Source of the DNA: Planctomycetota bacterium
Lineage (GTDB): Bacteria > Planctomycetota > B15-G4
Direction: 5' to 3'
NCBI GenBank assembly: GCA_029259745.1
Contig: JAJDEO010000043.1
Location: 1-64,000, forward strand
Length of the DNA stretch: 64,000 nt
Position numbers and translations under genes: made by a program. Below, piece by piece: positions 7,994-16,434 of the stretch. Position 1 is the stretch's first letter; each line of letters opens with the position of its first letter. The notes under the pieces were generated by a model. It was not told the DNA's origin. It worked only from the letters and a program-made list of their open reading frames with translations, and did no database searches.

Positions 7994-9184
7994 ATGCCCG
8001 CGAACCCTGCAGACACCACGCGCTTCGCCGCGATCGCCGACGCCGTCCGCTCCAACCGCCGCATCAGCGAGGACGACGCGCTCTTCCTCATGCGCTACCC
8101 CGACCTGACGGCCCTCGGCAAGCTCGCCGACCTCGTCCGCCGGCGGTTCCACGGGGACGAGGTCACGTACATCGTCGACCGGAACATCAACTACACGAAC
8201 GTCTGCGTGACGCTCTGCAAGTTCTGCGCGTTCTATCGACGCCCCGGCGATCCCGAGGGCTACGACCATCCGCTCGAGACCGTCTACGACAAGATCCGCG
8301 AGACGCGTGAACTGGGCGGCGTGCAGATCCTGCTCCAGGGCGGTCACCATCCCGAGTACGGCATCGAGCGCTACGAGCGCCTCTTCGGCGGCATCAAGGA
8401 CAACGCGCCGATCCACATCCACGGCCTCTCGCCGTCCGAGATCCTGCACTGCAGTCACGTCTCGAAGCTGCCGCTCGACACGGTGCTGGCGCGCATGCGT
8501 GACGCCGGACTCGACTCGATCCCCGGCGGCGGCGGCGAGATTCTCGTCGACCGCGTGCGCAAGATCATCTCGCCGCTCAAGACGATGAGCGACGAGTGGC
8601 TCGGCGTCATGGAAGAAGCCCATCGCCAGCACCTGCGTACGACGGCCACGATGATGTTCGGGCACGTGGAAACGCTCGAGGAGCGCGTCGAGCACATGCG
8701 TCGCATCCGCGAGGTGCAAGATCGCACGGCCGGCTTCACGGCGTTCATCAGCTGGACGTTCCAGGCGCCGAACACGGAGATGGAAGACGTCGACATGGTG
8801 GGCGGCTACGACTACCTGCGTACGGCGGCCGTCTCGCGCATCTACATCGACAACATCGAGAACTTCCAGGCGAGCTTCGTCACGCAGGGCATCGACGTCG
8901 CGGGCGTGAGCCTGCACTTCGGCATGAACGACATGGGCTCGGTCATGATCGAAGAGAACGTCGTCAGCTCGGCGAACTGCGAGTGTCTCGCGAACATCGG
9001 CGAACTCGAGAAGCACATCCGCGGCGCAGGCTTCACGCCGCGTCGACGCAACATGTTCTACGACCGCGTCGACGAAACCGGCCGCGTCATCGAACGCCAT
9101 CACGACCCGCGCTGGGCGATGCGCAACCCCGGCGGCGATGTGCGCCCGAAGTACGTCGAGGAGCAACTCGCCGAGGCGCGTTGA
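7994..9184 (+). CDS. mqnC: Cyclic dehypoxanthinyl futalosine synthase (MqnC)
   Basis: A 396-residue radical SAM enzyme of the futalosine route to menaquinone. The iron-sulfur motif CxxxCxxC is at Cys71, Cys75 and Cys78 within VDRNINYTNVC and CKFCAFYR, the signature that separates MqnC from MqnE. Further family motifs are GGVQILLQGGHHPEYG, SIPGGGGEILVDRVR and TTATMMFGHVE. The enzyme cyclises dehypoxanthine futalosine to the spiro compound used to make 1,4-naphthoquinones. Its pathway partner MqnE is 7 kb downstream on the same strand, not in the same operon. The ATG has no clear ribosome binding site. Confidence 0.93.
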   Translation: MPANPADTTRFAAIADAVRSNRRISEDDALFLMRYPDLTALGKLADLVRRRFHGDEVTYIVDRNINYTNVCVTLCKFCAFYRRPGDPEGYDHPLETVYDKIRETRELGGVQILLQGGHHPEYGIERYERLFGGIKDNAPIHIHGLSPSEILHCSHVSKLPLDTVLARMRDAGLDSIPGGGGEILVDRVRKIISPLKTMSDEWLGVMEEAHRQHLRTTATMMFGHVETLEERVEHMRRIREVQDRTAGFTAFISWTFQAPNTEMEDVDMVGGYDYLRTAAVSRIYIDNIENFQASFVTQGIDVAGVSLHFGMNDMGSVMIEENVVSSANCECLANIGELEKHIRGAGFTPRRRNMFYDRVDETGRVIERHHDPRWAMRNPGGDVRPKYVEEQLAEAR

Positions 9185-9339
9185 GCGCGTCGAACGGGGC
9201 GGGCTCACTCGCACCCCTTGTCGAGCCGCAGCTCGCCGGGCTGCGGGTTATCGCGCCGTGGCTCGTGCTCGACGTCAAGGGAGCGCTCGCGAACAAGGCC
9301 AGCGCGACGACGGGCCTCGAAGTCGTCTTCGGGCCCTGA
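9181..9339 (+). pseudogene. Remnant of the C-terminal domain of a secreted protein
   Basis: Immediately after mqnC a short open stretch reads GAGSLAPLVEPQLAGLRVIA and ends ASATTGLEVVFGP then TGA. Its last 47 codons (9196-9339) align without a gap to the last 47 residues of the protein encoded at 9837-12836, including GLR(V/L)I, NKAS, TGLE(V/I)VFGP and the final stop. There is no signal peptide, ribosome binding site or rest of the domain, so this looks like the surviving 3-prime end of a deleted paralogue. The frame begins with TTG overlapping the mqnC stop, probably by chance. Confidence 0.7.
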
Positions 9340-9836
9340 CCTGCGCGGGTTCGCGAGTTTCTTGCAACTCGTCGCGACCGGGCGACGCTCCCCCCGTGTG
9401 CTGCGCGTGACGTCACGCGTCGGCGCTCGTGGCCCGGATGATTCACGGACGATCCGCTGCGGTGGCATCTCACTCCTTGCTGGCAGCGTTGAAGCGATCC
9501 CCCAACGGCCCTCACTGGCCAGAGAACCTCGTTTCGTCTTGCCAGCAAGGCCCAGCTGCGACCTCGCGAAGACCGCCCATGAATCACTCGGGACAGGCGC
9601 GTCACTCGCATCGACCGTCGTGAGGGCGTCGTGGACTTTAGACCGGGAAGACGTGGACTTTAGACCAGGAACACGCGGCAGCTCCTCCTCCCTGCCCGCG
9701 GGGGACCGCAGCTCCGGGCGAAAGTCGTCAGATTTCGTGTCGTGTGACGAAGGCCCGTTACGCTTTTCCCATTAGGCGCATGGACGGGCAATCCACGACC
9801 ACCGCCCACAGTCTCTCGCATCAGGAGGAGCGCGCC
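9340..9836. other. Intergenic region upstream of the ELWxxDGT protein
   Basis: About 500 nt with no convincing gene. It holds a two-copy 22-bp tandem repeat (9630-9673), the likely promoter and an AGGAGG ribosome binding site (about 9822-9827) for the next gene. A block of about 29 nt at 9547-9575 starting AAGGCCCAGCTG recurs with few changes at 53795-53823, beside a mobile repeat, so part of this stretch is a degenerate dispersed repeat. Confidence 0.55.
9630..9673. repeat. 22-bp tandem repeat, two copies
   Basis: Two adjacent 22-nt units, 9630-9651 and 9652-9673, both begin CGTGGACTTTAGACC and differ at two positions. The period is two helical turns and the site lies 164-207 nt before the start of the large secreted protein. 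Regulator binding is plausible; a replication-slippage relic is the alternative. Confidence 0.6.
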
Positions 9837-12836
9837 ATGCGCAGCCAGCTCGTGTCACTCATCGTCTCAGCACTCATCATCTCCGCGACGTTCGCCTTCC
9901 CGACCGTCGCCGCGCAGGAACTCTTCCTCGACATCAACGAGACGCCCGGGCCCGCCAGCCCCAGCGCGCGACCGACATCGTTTGCCACGACCAATGGCTT
10001 CACGTACTTCGCCGCCGACTCCGGCGCACTCGGACTCGGACGTGAACTCTGGCGCAGCGACGGCACCGAGGCCGGAACGACACTCGTCGCGGACATCTTG
10101 CCGAGCCTCTCGAGCAACCCCGAGAACATCACGGCCATGGGCGACGGGACGATCGTCTTCACCGTCGGCTCGAGTGGACAACTCTGGCGCTCGGACGGCA
10201 CAGCCGAGGGCACGACGTTCATCAAGCAGATCGCCGCATTCGGGAGTTCCGATGCCCAGGGCTTCGAGGCCTTCGAAGGTCTCGTCTACTTCTTCGCCGA
10301 CGACAAGATCAACGGCGACGAACTCTGGGTCACGGACGGCACGGAAAGCGGCACGGTCATGGTCGCTGACTTCGTGCCCGGCGGAGGCGGACACGTTGGC
10401 GTCCTGACGGCCACCCCGAACATCCTCTACGTCGCCGCCGGACGCAGCACGCACCCCACGAACGGCTTCAATCTCTACAGCTCCATCGACGGCCCCGCGA
10501 CACCGATCTTCGAGGGCATCGGCTTCCCCAAACCGGACCCCGACGACGTGTTCATCGCGTTCGGAGACAAGCTCTTCTTCGAGCTCGACAGCCGCCCCTG
10601 GATCTCTGACGGCACGCCTTCAGGAACCTTCGCACTCCACACAACGGAGATGGTCGGCCCCGCCGTCGCCGTCGGTGACGTCGTCTATTTCGCCGCGACG
10701 CAGCCGGGCACCGGCACCGAGATGTGGATGAGCGACGGCACCCCGACCGGGACGAAGATCGCCTTCGACCTCAACCCCGGCTCCGCTGACGGTCTCAGCT
10801 TGCCGACCTCGATCGTCGCCACAGATGCCGGAACGGTCGTGTTCGGAGGCGTACGACCCGACGTCGGCGCCGAGCTCTTCACCATCGATGGCGCGCAACC
10901 GCTGTTGCTCGCCGACGTGCTCCCGGGCCCCTTCGGGTCCATGGCGACACCGCAGACGACGTTCGGTGACTCGGTCGTCTTCATTGCATCGCCTGTAGGG
11001 GTCTCGCGTGAGATCTACGGCATGGCAGCCACGCCGGGGCCTTTCGAGCTGCTCATCAACCCGCCAGACACCGGGGCCATGCCCACGGTCATCACGGACG
11101 TTGCCATCAACGGAGGCCAGCTGCTGATGGCGGCGGGTATCGCGTCGGAGACCGATCTCTGGCGAAGCGACGTGACGGCGGCCGGAACGAAGATCGTCTC
11201 GAAGATCACACCGCCGACGACACTCGGCTCGTTCCCCTCGCGCATCGTCTCGGTGGGAGAGCGCGGCTTCTTCTTCGCCGAAACCAGCGAGTTCGGACGT
11301 GAGCTGTACACCACCGACGGAACTCCGGCCGGCACGCAGCTCGTCGTCGACCTCAACCCCGGCCCCGCAAGCGCCGTCGAAGGTATCGACTCGTTCGTCG
11401 CGCTCGGCGACGGCATCGTCTTCATCGCCGACGGCTTCGGCCTCACGGTCCCCTTCTTCAGCGACGGCACGGCGCAGGGCACCTTGTCCCTCGCCGGCGG
11501 GCACCCCGACATCGACACGAGTGAGATCACCGTGCTCGGCGACGAGGCGTTCTTCTATCACGCGGACAACGCCTCCGGGACGCAGCTCTGGAAGACGAAC
11601 GGAACTCCGGCCGGCACGCAGCTCGTCCATGACTTCACGCCGGGCGCTGCCGGTGTCGTCCCCGGCCCGCTCGTGACGATCGGTGACAAGATCTACACCG
11701 CACCGCTCGTGGGCCTTTATGGACAGGAACTCTGGGTCTCCGATGGGACGGACGCCGGCACGCTACTCTTGGCCGACATCAACCCCGGCCCGTTTTCGTC
11801 GAAGCCGTCGGGCATGACCGCCATCGGCGATCGCGTCGTCTTCGCGGCCAAGGACCCCGTCGCGGGTCGTGAAGTCTGGTCGACGGACGGCACGCCCGCC
11901 GGAACCACGCTCACGTTCGACATCCGCGTCCCCGGCGACAGCTCGCCGACGGACTTCGTCGTCGTGGACGACACGCTGGTCTTCAACGCCAAGCTCACCG
12001 GTGGCTCGTCGTTCCTCTACTCCACCGATGCGAACCTCGCGTCGGTGACGCCGGTCTTCTCCTGGCCGACGAACGATCCCGAGCCGGCTCACCGGCTCGG
12101 CGACGGCTTTGCGTTCGTCGTGGTGGCTGCCACCGACGGCGGACTCTGGGTCACGGACGGCACTGTGAACGGAACGATGATCGCCGTGCCCAAGGAGGTC
12201 GCCGTCCCATTCACGATCTTGGCCCAGCCGGGAAGCGATGCGCGCCTGCTCTTCACGGGTTTGGTTCCGGGCGGCTCGTCGGCGCGGGATCTCTGGGTTA
12301 CCGACGGCACGATCACGGGAACCGTCAATCTCACGGACGACATTCTCGGCACCTTCGACGCCACGTCATACTCGCGTCTCGGAGCGCAGGCGTTCGTCAC
12401 CGAAGAGAACGGCGTCTACGGCACCGAACTCTTCGCGCTGCCCGTCGTCGCGACCGGCGCAAGCGTCGCCGAGGCCTTCGGAACGGGGTGCGCGGGAACG
12501 AACGGCGTCCCGTCGATGATCACAAGTGGCGCACCGGCCGACGGACAGCTCTTCACGATCGGCCTCGAGAACGCTGCACCCAGTGCCCTCACCTATCTCG
12601 TCGTCTCGACGACGGCGGGCACCCAGCCGCTCGGCGAGTGCGCCTTGCTTCCCGTCCCGCCACTGCTCGTCCCCATGTCGACCGACACCGAGGGCGCGGC
12701 GAGTGTTTCGTTCACGGCCGACGCATCCTTCATCGGCCTGCGCCTCATCGTGCAGTGGGCGACGTTCGATGCCGGCGGCGAGTTCATCAACAAGGCGAGC
12801 CTGACGAGCGGTCTGGAGATCGTTTTCGGCCCTTGA
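9837..12836 (+). CDS. Large secreted ELWxxDGT-repeat protein
   Basis: A 999-residue exported protein. The ATG at 9837 has AGGAGG about 9 nt upstream and opens a signal peptide (LVSLIVSALIISATFAFP, cleavage near VAAQE). Most of the protein is tandem ELWxxDGT repeats (TIGR04534-like), for example ELWRSDGTEAGTTLVADI, ELWVSDGTDAGTLLLADI and EVWSTDGTPAGTTLTFDI, predicted to form a beta-propeller-like surface structure. The last 115 residues form a separate module starting near AEAFGTGCAGTNG with paired Cys (GTGCAG and LGECALL) and ending GLEIVFGP. This module also survives as a broken copy at 9196-9339. A cell-surface role is likely; the ligand is unknown. Confidence 0.9.
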   Translation: MRSQLVSLIVSALIISATFAFPTVAAQELFLDINETPGPASPSARPTSFATTNGFTYFAADSGALGLGRELWRSDGTEAGTTLVADILPSLSSNPENITAMGDGTIVFTVGSSGQLWRSDGTAEGTTFIKQIAAFGSSDAQGFEAFEGLVYFFADDKINGDELWVTDGTESGTVMVADFVPGGGGHVGVLTATPNILYVAAGRSTHPTNGFNLYSSIDGPATPIFEGIGFPKPDPDDVFIAFGDKLFFELDSRPWISDGTPSGTFALHTTEMVGPAVAVGDVVYFAATQPGTGTEMWMSDGTPTGTKIAFDLNPGSADGLSLPTSIVATDAGTVVFGGVRPDVGAELFTIDGAQPLLLADVLPGPFGSMATPQTTFGDSVVFIASPVGVSREIYGMAATPGPFELLINPPDTGAMPTVITDVAINGGQLLMAAGIASETDLWRSDVTAAGTKIVSKITPPTTLGSFPSRIVSVGERGFFFAETSEFGRELYTTDGTPAGTQLVVDLNPGPASAVEGIDSFVALGDGIVFIADGFGLTVPFFSDGTAQGTLSLAGGHPDIDTSEITVLGDEAFFYHADNASGTQLWKTNGTPAGTQLVHDFTPGAAGVVPGPLVTIGDKIYTAPLVGLYGQELWVSDGTDAGTLLLADINPGPFSSKPSGMTAIGDRVVFAAKDPVAGREVWSTDGTPAGTTLTFDIRVPGDSSPTDFVVVDDTLVFNAKLTGGSSFLYSTDANLASVTPVFSWPTNDPEPAHRLGDGFAFVVVAATDGGLWVTDGTVNGTMIAVPKEVAVPFTILAQPGSDARLLFTGLVPGGSSARDLWVTDGTITGTVNLTDDILGTFDATSYSRLGAQAFVTEENGVYGTELFALPVVATGASVAEAFGTGCAGTNGVPSMITSGAPADGQLFTIGLENAAPSALTYLVVSTTAGTQPLGECALLPVPPLLVPMSTDTEGAASVSFTADASFIGLRLIVQWATFDAGGEFINKASLTSGLEIVFGP

Positions 12837-13677
12837 GCACGTCGCTTCACGAGTTCGTTGGGCGCGAGCGTCGGACGTCTGGGTCTCGGCGGGAAACGCG
12901 ACGACGACATGGCCACGGAACCACCTCGCCACGGGAAGCCAACGCCCAAGGCAGCCGCGCACGGCGTCCTCAGATGGCACGGGCCAAGCCACGCTGCTGG
13001 TGTCACGAAAAACGTGCACGCCCCTCCGCCCGGCCTGTCAAGGCGGAGGGGCGACACGCCCCCAACCACGCAACGTCGTGAGAGCGTTGTTCCCATGATG
13101 GCGTTGCTCCCCGTAAGCCCCTTCGGACCCGACGGACACACGCTCCGTCACCGGGACCACGTCGAAATGTCGTCCCGCAGTCCCACGGACCAGAGCGCCT
13201 GAAGCACGATCTGCCCTCCCGTTGGTCGACACTCCGACGATGTGAACATCGGGATCCGCGACCAGCGTCCCCCGCTTGGCCGAGGTGTCGGACAGCGAAG
13301 CGAGTGACGTGCGCCCGCACGTCGTGCGCCCATCCACCCACGCGTGTAAATCGCCCATCCATCGCTCGCTCCGAGCTCGTGGTCACGCCGTGACGAGCGC
13401 CCGATGCCCCGTCTCCTCGGCTTGCGCAGTGGCCCACCGCGCTCACCCCTTCATCGCGTTCGAGGACCGGCGCGAGACAATTTCTTTCCAGAACGCTGAT
13501 CGCAGCCGACAGCCGTCGGGCGCACCGCGGCGCGGGATAATCGTCGATTCAACGCAGCCGGCAAGGTTTCAGATGCGAACGCAGCAGCTCCCCGTGAACA
13601 ATTCGGGCTAGGCTGGGCCGTTGATTGTGCGCGGCGAAGGGATCGAGCCGCGTGAACGTGGGGCGAACAGGCGAGAT
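12837..13677. other. 841-nt gap without a supported gene
   Basis: No frame on either strand has a recognisable domain, signal or ribosome binding site. The region contains a strong GC hairpin (13019-13053) and, close to the sigma-factor gene, a possible -10 element TAGGCT (13609-13614) without a good -35. One minus-strand stretch around 13040-13360 reads somewhat protein-like but includes the hairpin and has no start signal. It may be gene decay or plain intergenic DNA. Confidence 0.45.
13019..13053. terminator. Strong GC hairpin, possible terminator
   Basis: Arms CGCCCCTCCGCC (13019-13030) and its exact complement (13042-13053) enclose an 11-nt loop. In plus orientation it lies 183 nt after the ELWxxDGT gene and lacks a U-run. 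Read on the minus strand, a run of five U follows about 9 nt after the stem, but no minus-strand gene is seen to end here. Confidence 0.45.
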
Positions 13678-14175
13678 ATGGACGAAGACTCTTTCGACAT
13701 CGTCTACGACGACCTACGGCGTGCGGCCGCGTCACTTCTTCGGCGTCGACCGCCCGGCCAGAGCCTCGGCCCGACCGACCTCGTCCATGAGGCGTCGCTG
13801 CGCCTCATGAATGCCGAGTCGGCGTGTACTGATCCCGAACACGCCCTGCGCCTCTACCTACGAGCGATGGAGTTCATCCTCGCCGATCGCGCCCGCGCGC
13901 GGCGCGCCCTCAAGCGCGGCGGCAACCAGACCCGTCGCTCGCTCCACGACCAGGAGATCGCGTCGCCGCCCCTGCCGGACATGCTCGACCTCTGTGAGGC
14001 CCTCGACGCGCTCGAACTGCTGGACGCGCGCGCGGCCCGTGTCTTCCGGCTCTGCGACGTCTATGGATTCGGGGCCGATGAAGTCGCGACGTCGCTGGCC
14101 GTCTCGACGAAAACCGTCAGCCGGGATCGCGTGTGGTCGCGCGCGTGGTTGCGCAGCCGACTGGCGTCATCATGA
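13678..14175 (+). CDS. ECF-type sigma factor (TIGR02999-like)
   Basis: A 165-residue sigma factor. Region 2 is seen as IVYDDLRRAAASLLRR, then SLGPTDLVHEASLRLM; region 2.4-like ILADRARARRALKRGG is followed by region 4 with LDARAARVFRLCDVYGFGADEVATSLAVSTKTVSRD as the helix-turn-helix. This layout matches the planctomycete and acidobacterial ECF subgroup TIGR02999. The ATG at 13678 gives the usual family N-terminus. An in-frame upstream TTG would add 19 non-conserved residues. Its TGA overlaps the kinase start as ATGA, so the kinase probably controls or senses for this sigma factor. Confidence 0.88.
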   Translation: MDEDSFDIVYDDLRRAAASLLRRRPPGQSLGPTDLVHEASLRLMNAESACTDPEHALRLYLRAMEFILADRARARRALKRGGNQTRRSLHDQEIASPPLPDMLDLCEALDALELLDARAARVFRLCDVYGFGADEVATSLAVSTKTVSRDRVWSRAWLRSRLASS

Positions 14176-16352
14176 CGACAGCTGAGGACGAACGGCGTGA
14201 GGCGGCTGCGCTGAAGTCGCTCTTCCTCGATGCACTCGAACGTCCACCCGATGAGCGCTCCGCGCATTTGTTGGAGCACTGCGAAAACGACGGCCTGCGC
14301 GCACTCGCCGAAGGCCTCCTGACGGCCCACGCGTCGGCCGACCATGCGCTCGCCTCGCTCGCCGGCCCCGGCGCCGATCCCGCGCCGGCGACGGGACGGT
14401 CGATCGGCCCCTACCGCCTCTTCGAGCGTCTCGGCGAGGGCCGCACGGGCGTCGTCTATCGCGCGCGACACGAGCAGGGCGGGCACGAAGTGGCGCTCAA
14501 GGTTCTCCGCAGCCACTGCCACGCGCTCGACGAGCTGCGTTTCGAGCGCGAGTGGCACATCCTCGGGCAGCTCGCGCACCCGGGGATCGCGCGACTGTTC
14601 GACGCCGGCGCCGTCCAATCGGCAACAGACCGGCATTTGTATCTCGCCATGGAGCTCGTCGACGGGCCGAACGTCTGCGCGCACGCCCGAACCGCCGACC
14701 TCGCGCTCGAGGGACGCATCGAGTTGCTCGCCCAGGTCGCCGACGCGCTGCAGTCGGCCCACCTCCATGGCGTCATCCATCGCGACCTCAAGCCCGCCAA
14801 CATTCTCGTCAACGCCGACGGCGAGCCGAAGATCGTCGACTTCGGCGTCGCACGCATGGTCGACGGCGAGCGCGGACGCGACGCCACGTTCACGGCTGAT
14901 GGCGACCTGCTCGGCACGCTCGACTTCATGAGCCCCGAACAGCGCGCCGGCAACGGGTCGACGGCCGATCAACGCGCGGACGTCTACTCGCTCGGCGTCG
15001 TCGGGTTCGAGCTCATCACGGGCCAGCGTCCCTACGACGTCGGCGACCGCTCGCTGATCGAGAGCCTGCGCTTCATGCGCGAGACCGAGCCGCGCAGCGT
15101 CCGCGACATCCTGCCGTCGACGCCGCGCGATCTCGACATCGTCCTGGCGACGGCAACACATCGCGCACCCGCCCGTCGCTACCAGTCGGCCGAGCTCTTC
15201 GCCGCTGACCTGCGACGTGTCTTGTCCGACGAGCCCATCGCCGCGCGCGCCCCGAGCACGATCTATCGGACGCTGAAGTTCATGCGACGTCACCGCGGCG
15301 CGCTCGCCGTCACGTGCGGCATCCTCATCGCGCTCGTCGGCCTCACGAAACTCGGCCTCGACTTCACCCGTGAGCGCAACGCGGCGCTCGCGAGCCAGAT
15401 GGAAGCCAGTCAACGCCTCAAGTTCTCGGAGTACCGGCTCGACCGACACGTCGCCGACAGCTCCATCCCCCCGGCTGCATTCCTCGCCGACCTCGAGGGC
15501 TGGATGACGCGCTGGTCGTCGGACCACCGACGCCCTGCGCCACCAACCGACACGGCCACGTTCCGTAAGAACGCGCTCGAGCGGGAGGGCTGGATCCTCA
15601 CGATGAACGGCAACGCACTCGGCCCCGACTACCTGCGCGCCGCCTACGACATCGTCATCGCGAGCGAAGGCGAGTGGGACCAACACACCTTCGATGCGCA
15701 GGCCGTCCGCACCGCGAACCTCTACGGCGACGCCCTCTGTGCCGTCGGCGACGGACGTCAAGATGGCGCCGACTTCGCTCGGGCCAACCTCGCGCGATGT
15801 GCGACGCTCGAGGATCGTCTGCGGCTCGAGATGAACATCGCCGAATCACTCGCCGCGGCCGGCGACCTCGAAGTCGCGGCGGTCTCGTTTGCGTCCATCG
15901 AGCAACAGCTCGCAACGCTCCCGAACGGACACGACCACCCGGATCGCGGTGAGGCGTTGACGAACCGTGCGCGCACGCTGCTCCGTCTGGGGTGGGAGCT
16001 CGAGGCCCGCGAGGTGGCCCGCTCCGCCGTCGACTTTCAGACGCGCGCCCAGGGCGAACGGAATCCCGCGACGCTGCGGGCGCGGATGGTGCTCGCCTGG
16101 GCGGCGCTCGAGAACGGCGAGGCCGAGCGCGCCGCGGACGACCTCGCGACGTCGCTCGCGCTGTTCGAGGGCGATTCGGCCTCGTACTTCGCGGACATCC
16201 TGGACGCGCGCTTTCTGCTGGGCCGCGCGCACCGAGCCCTCGGCCACGACACCCTCGCCGACACCCTTCTCGAACAGGTCGAACTAGCCGTCACGACGTC
16301 CCTGCCGCCGGGGAACTGGCGTCGCGAGATGATCCTCGCAGCCGGTCGCTGA
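14172..16352 (+). CDS. Membrane Ser/Thr protein kinase with TPR-like C-terminus
   Basis: A 726-residue kinase. The kinase domain spans about residues 80-355: P-loop LGEGRTGVVYRARH, Lys110 (VALKVLR), catalytic HRDLKPANIL (Asp205, Asn210), DFG at 223-225, GTLDFMSPEQ and DVYSLGVVGFELITG, all key residues being present. One transmembrane helix (about 377-396) divides it from an extracytoplasmic part rich in Ala/Leu/Glu helices resembling degenerate tetratricopeptide repeats. Its ATG overlaps the stop of the ECF sigma gene by 4 nt. The ECF-plus-kinase pairing is common in Planctomycetota. The signal sensed is unknown. Confidence 0.92.
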   Translation: MTTAEDERREAAALKSLFLDALERPPDERSAHLLEHCENDGLRALAEGLLTAHASADHALASLAGPGADPAPATGRSIGPYRLFERLGEGRTGVVYRARHEQGGHEVALKVLRSHCHALDELRFEREWHILGQLAHPGIARLFDAGAVQSATDRHLYLAMELVDGPNVCAHARTADLALEGRIELLAQVADALQSAHLHGVIHRDLKPANILVNADGEPKIVDFGVARMVDGERGRDATFTADGDLLGTLDFMSPEQRAGNGSTADQRADVYSLGVVGFELITGQRPYDVGDRSLIESLRFMRETEPRSVRDILPSTPRDLDIVLATATHRAPARRYQSAELFAADLRRVLSDEPIAARAPSTIYRTLKFMRRHRGALAVTCGILIALVGLTKLGLDFTRERNAALASQMEASQRLKFSEYRLDRHVADSSIPPAAFLADLEGWMTRWSSDHRRPAPPTDTATFRKNALEREGWILTMNGNALGPDYLRAAYDIVIASEGEWDQHTFDAQAVRTANLYGDALCAVGDGRQDGADFARANLARCATLEDRLRLEMNIAESLAAAGDLEVAAVSFASIEQQLATLPNGHDHPDRGEALTNRARTLLRLGWELEAREVARSAVDFQTRAQGERNPATLRARMVLAWAALENGEAERAADDLATSLALFEGDSASYFADILDARFLLGRAHRALGHDTLADTLLEQVELAVTTSLPPGNWRREMILAAGR

Positions 16353-16370
16353 CCAACCGGAGGCCAGGAC

Positions 16371-16399
16371 GTGAGCCGCGGCGCGACACGCGCTATCGT
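16371..16399 (+). promoter_or_regulatory. Candidate promoter of mqnE
   Basis: GTGAGC (16371-16376), a 17-nt spacer and TATCGT (16394-16399) lie 36-64 nt before the mqnE ATG. The -10 is a fair match to TATAAT; the -35 is weak. Confidence 0.35.
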
Positions 16400-16434
16400 A
16401 CCCGGACTCGTCTCCCCTCCCCGCCCGCCAACCG

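Noticed and set aside
13003..13446. Minus-strand frames (147 and 106 residues) in the gap before the sigma factor
   Set aside because: They run through the GC hairpin, lack start signals and show no domain. A decayed gene cannot be excluded, but there is no positive evidence.
14061..15761. 566-residue minus-strand frame over the kinase gene
   Set aside because: Antisense of an intact kinase with all catalytic residues; no motif of its own.
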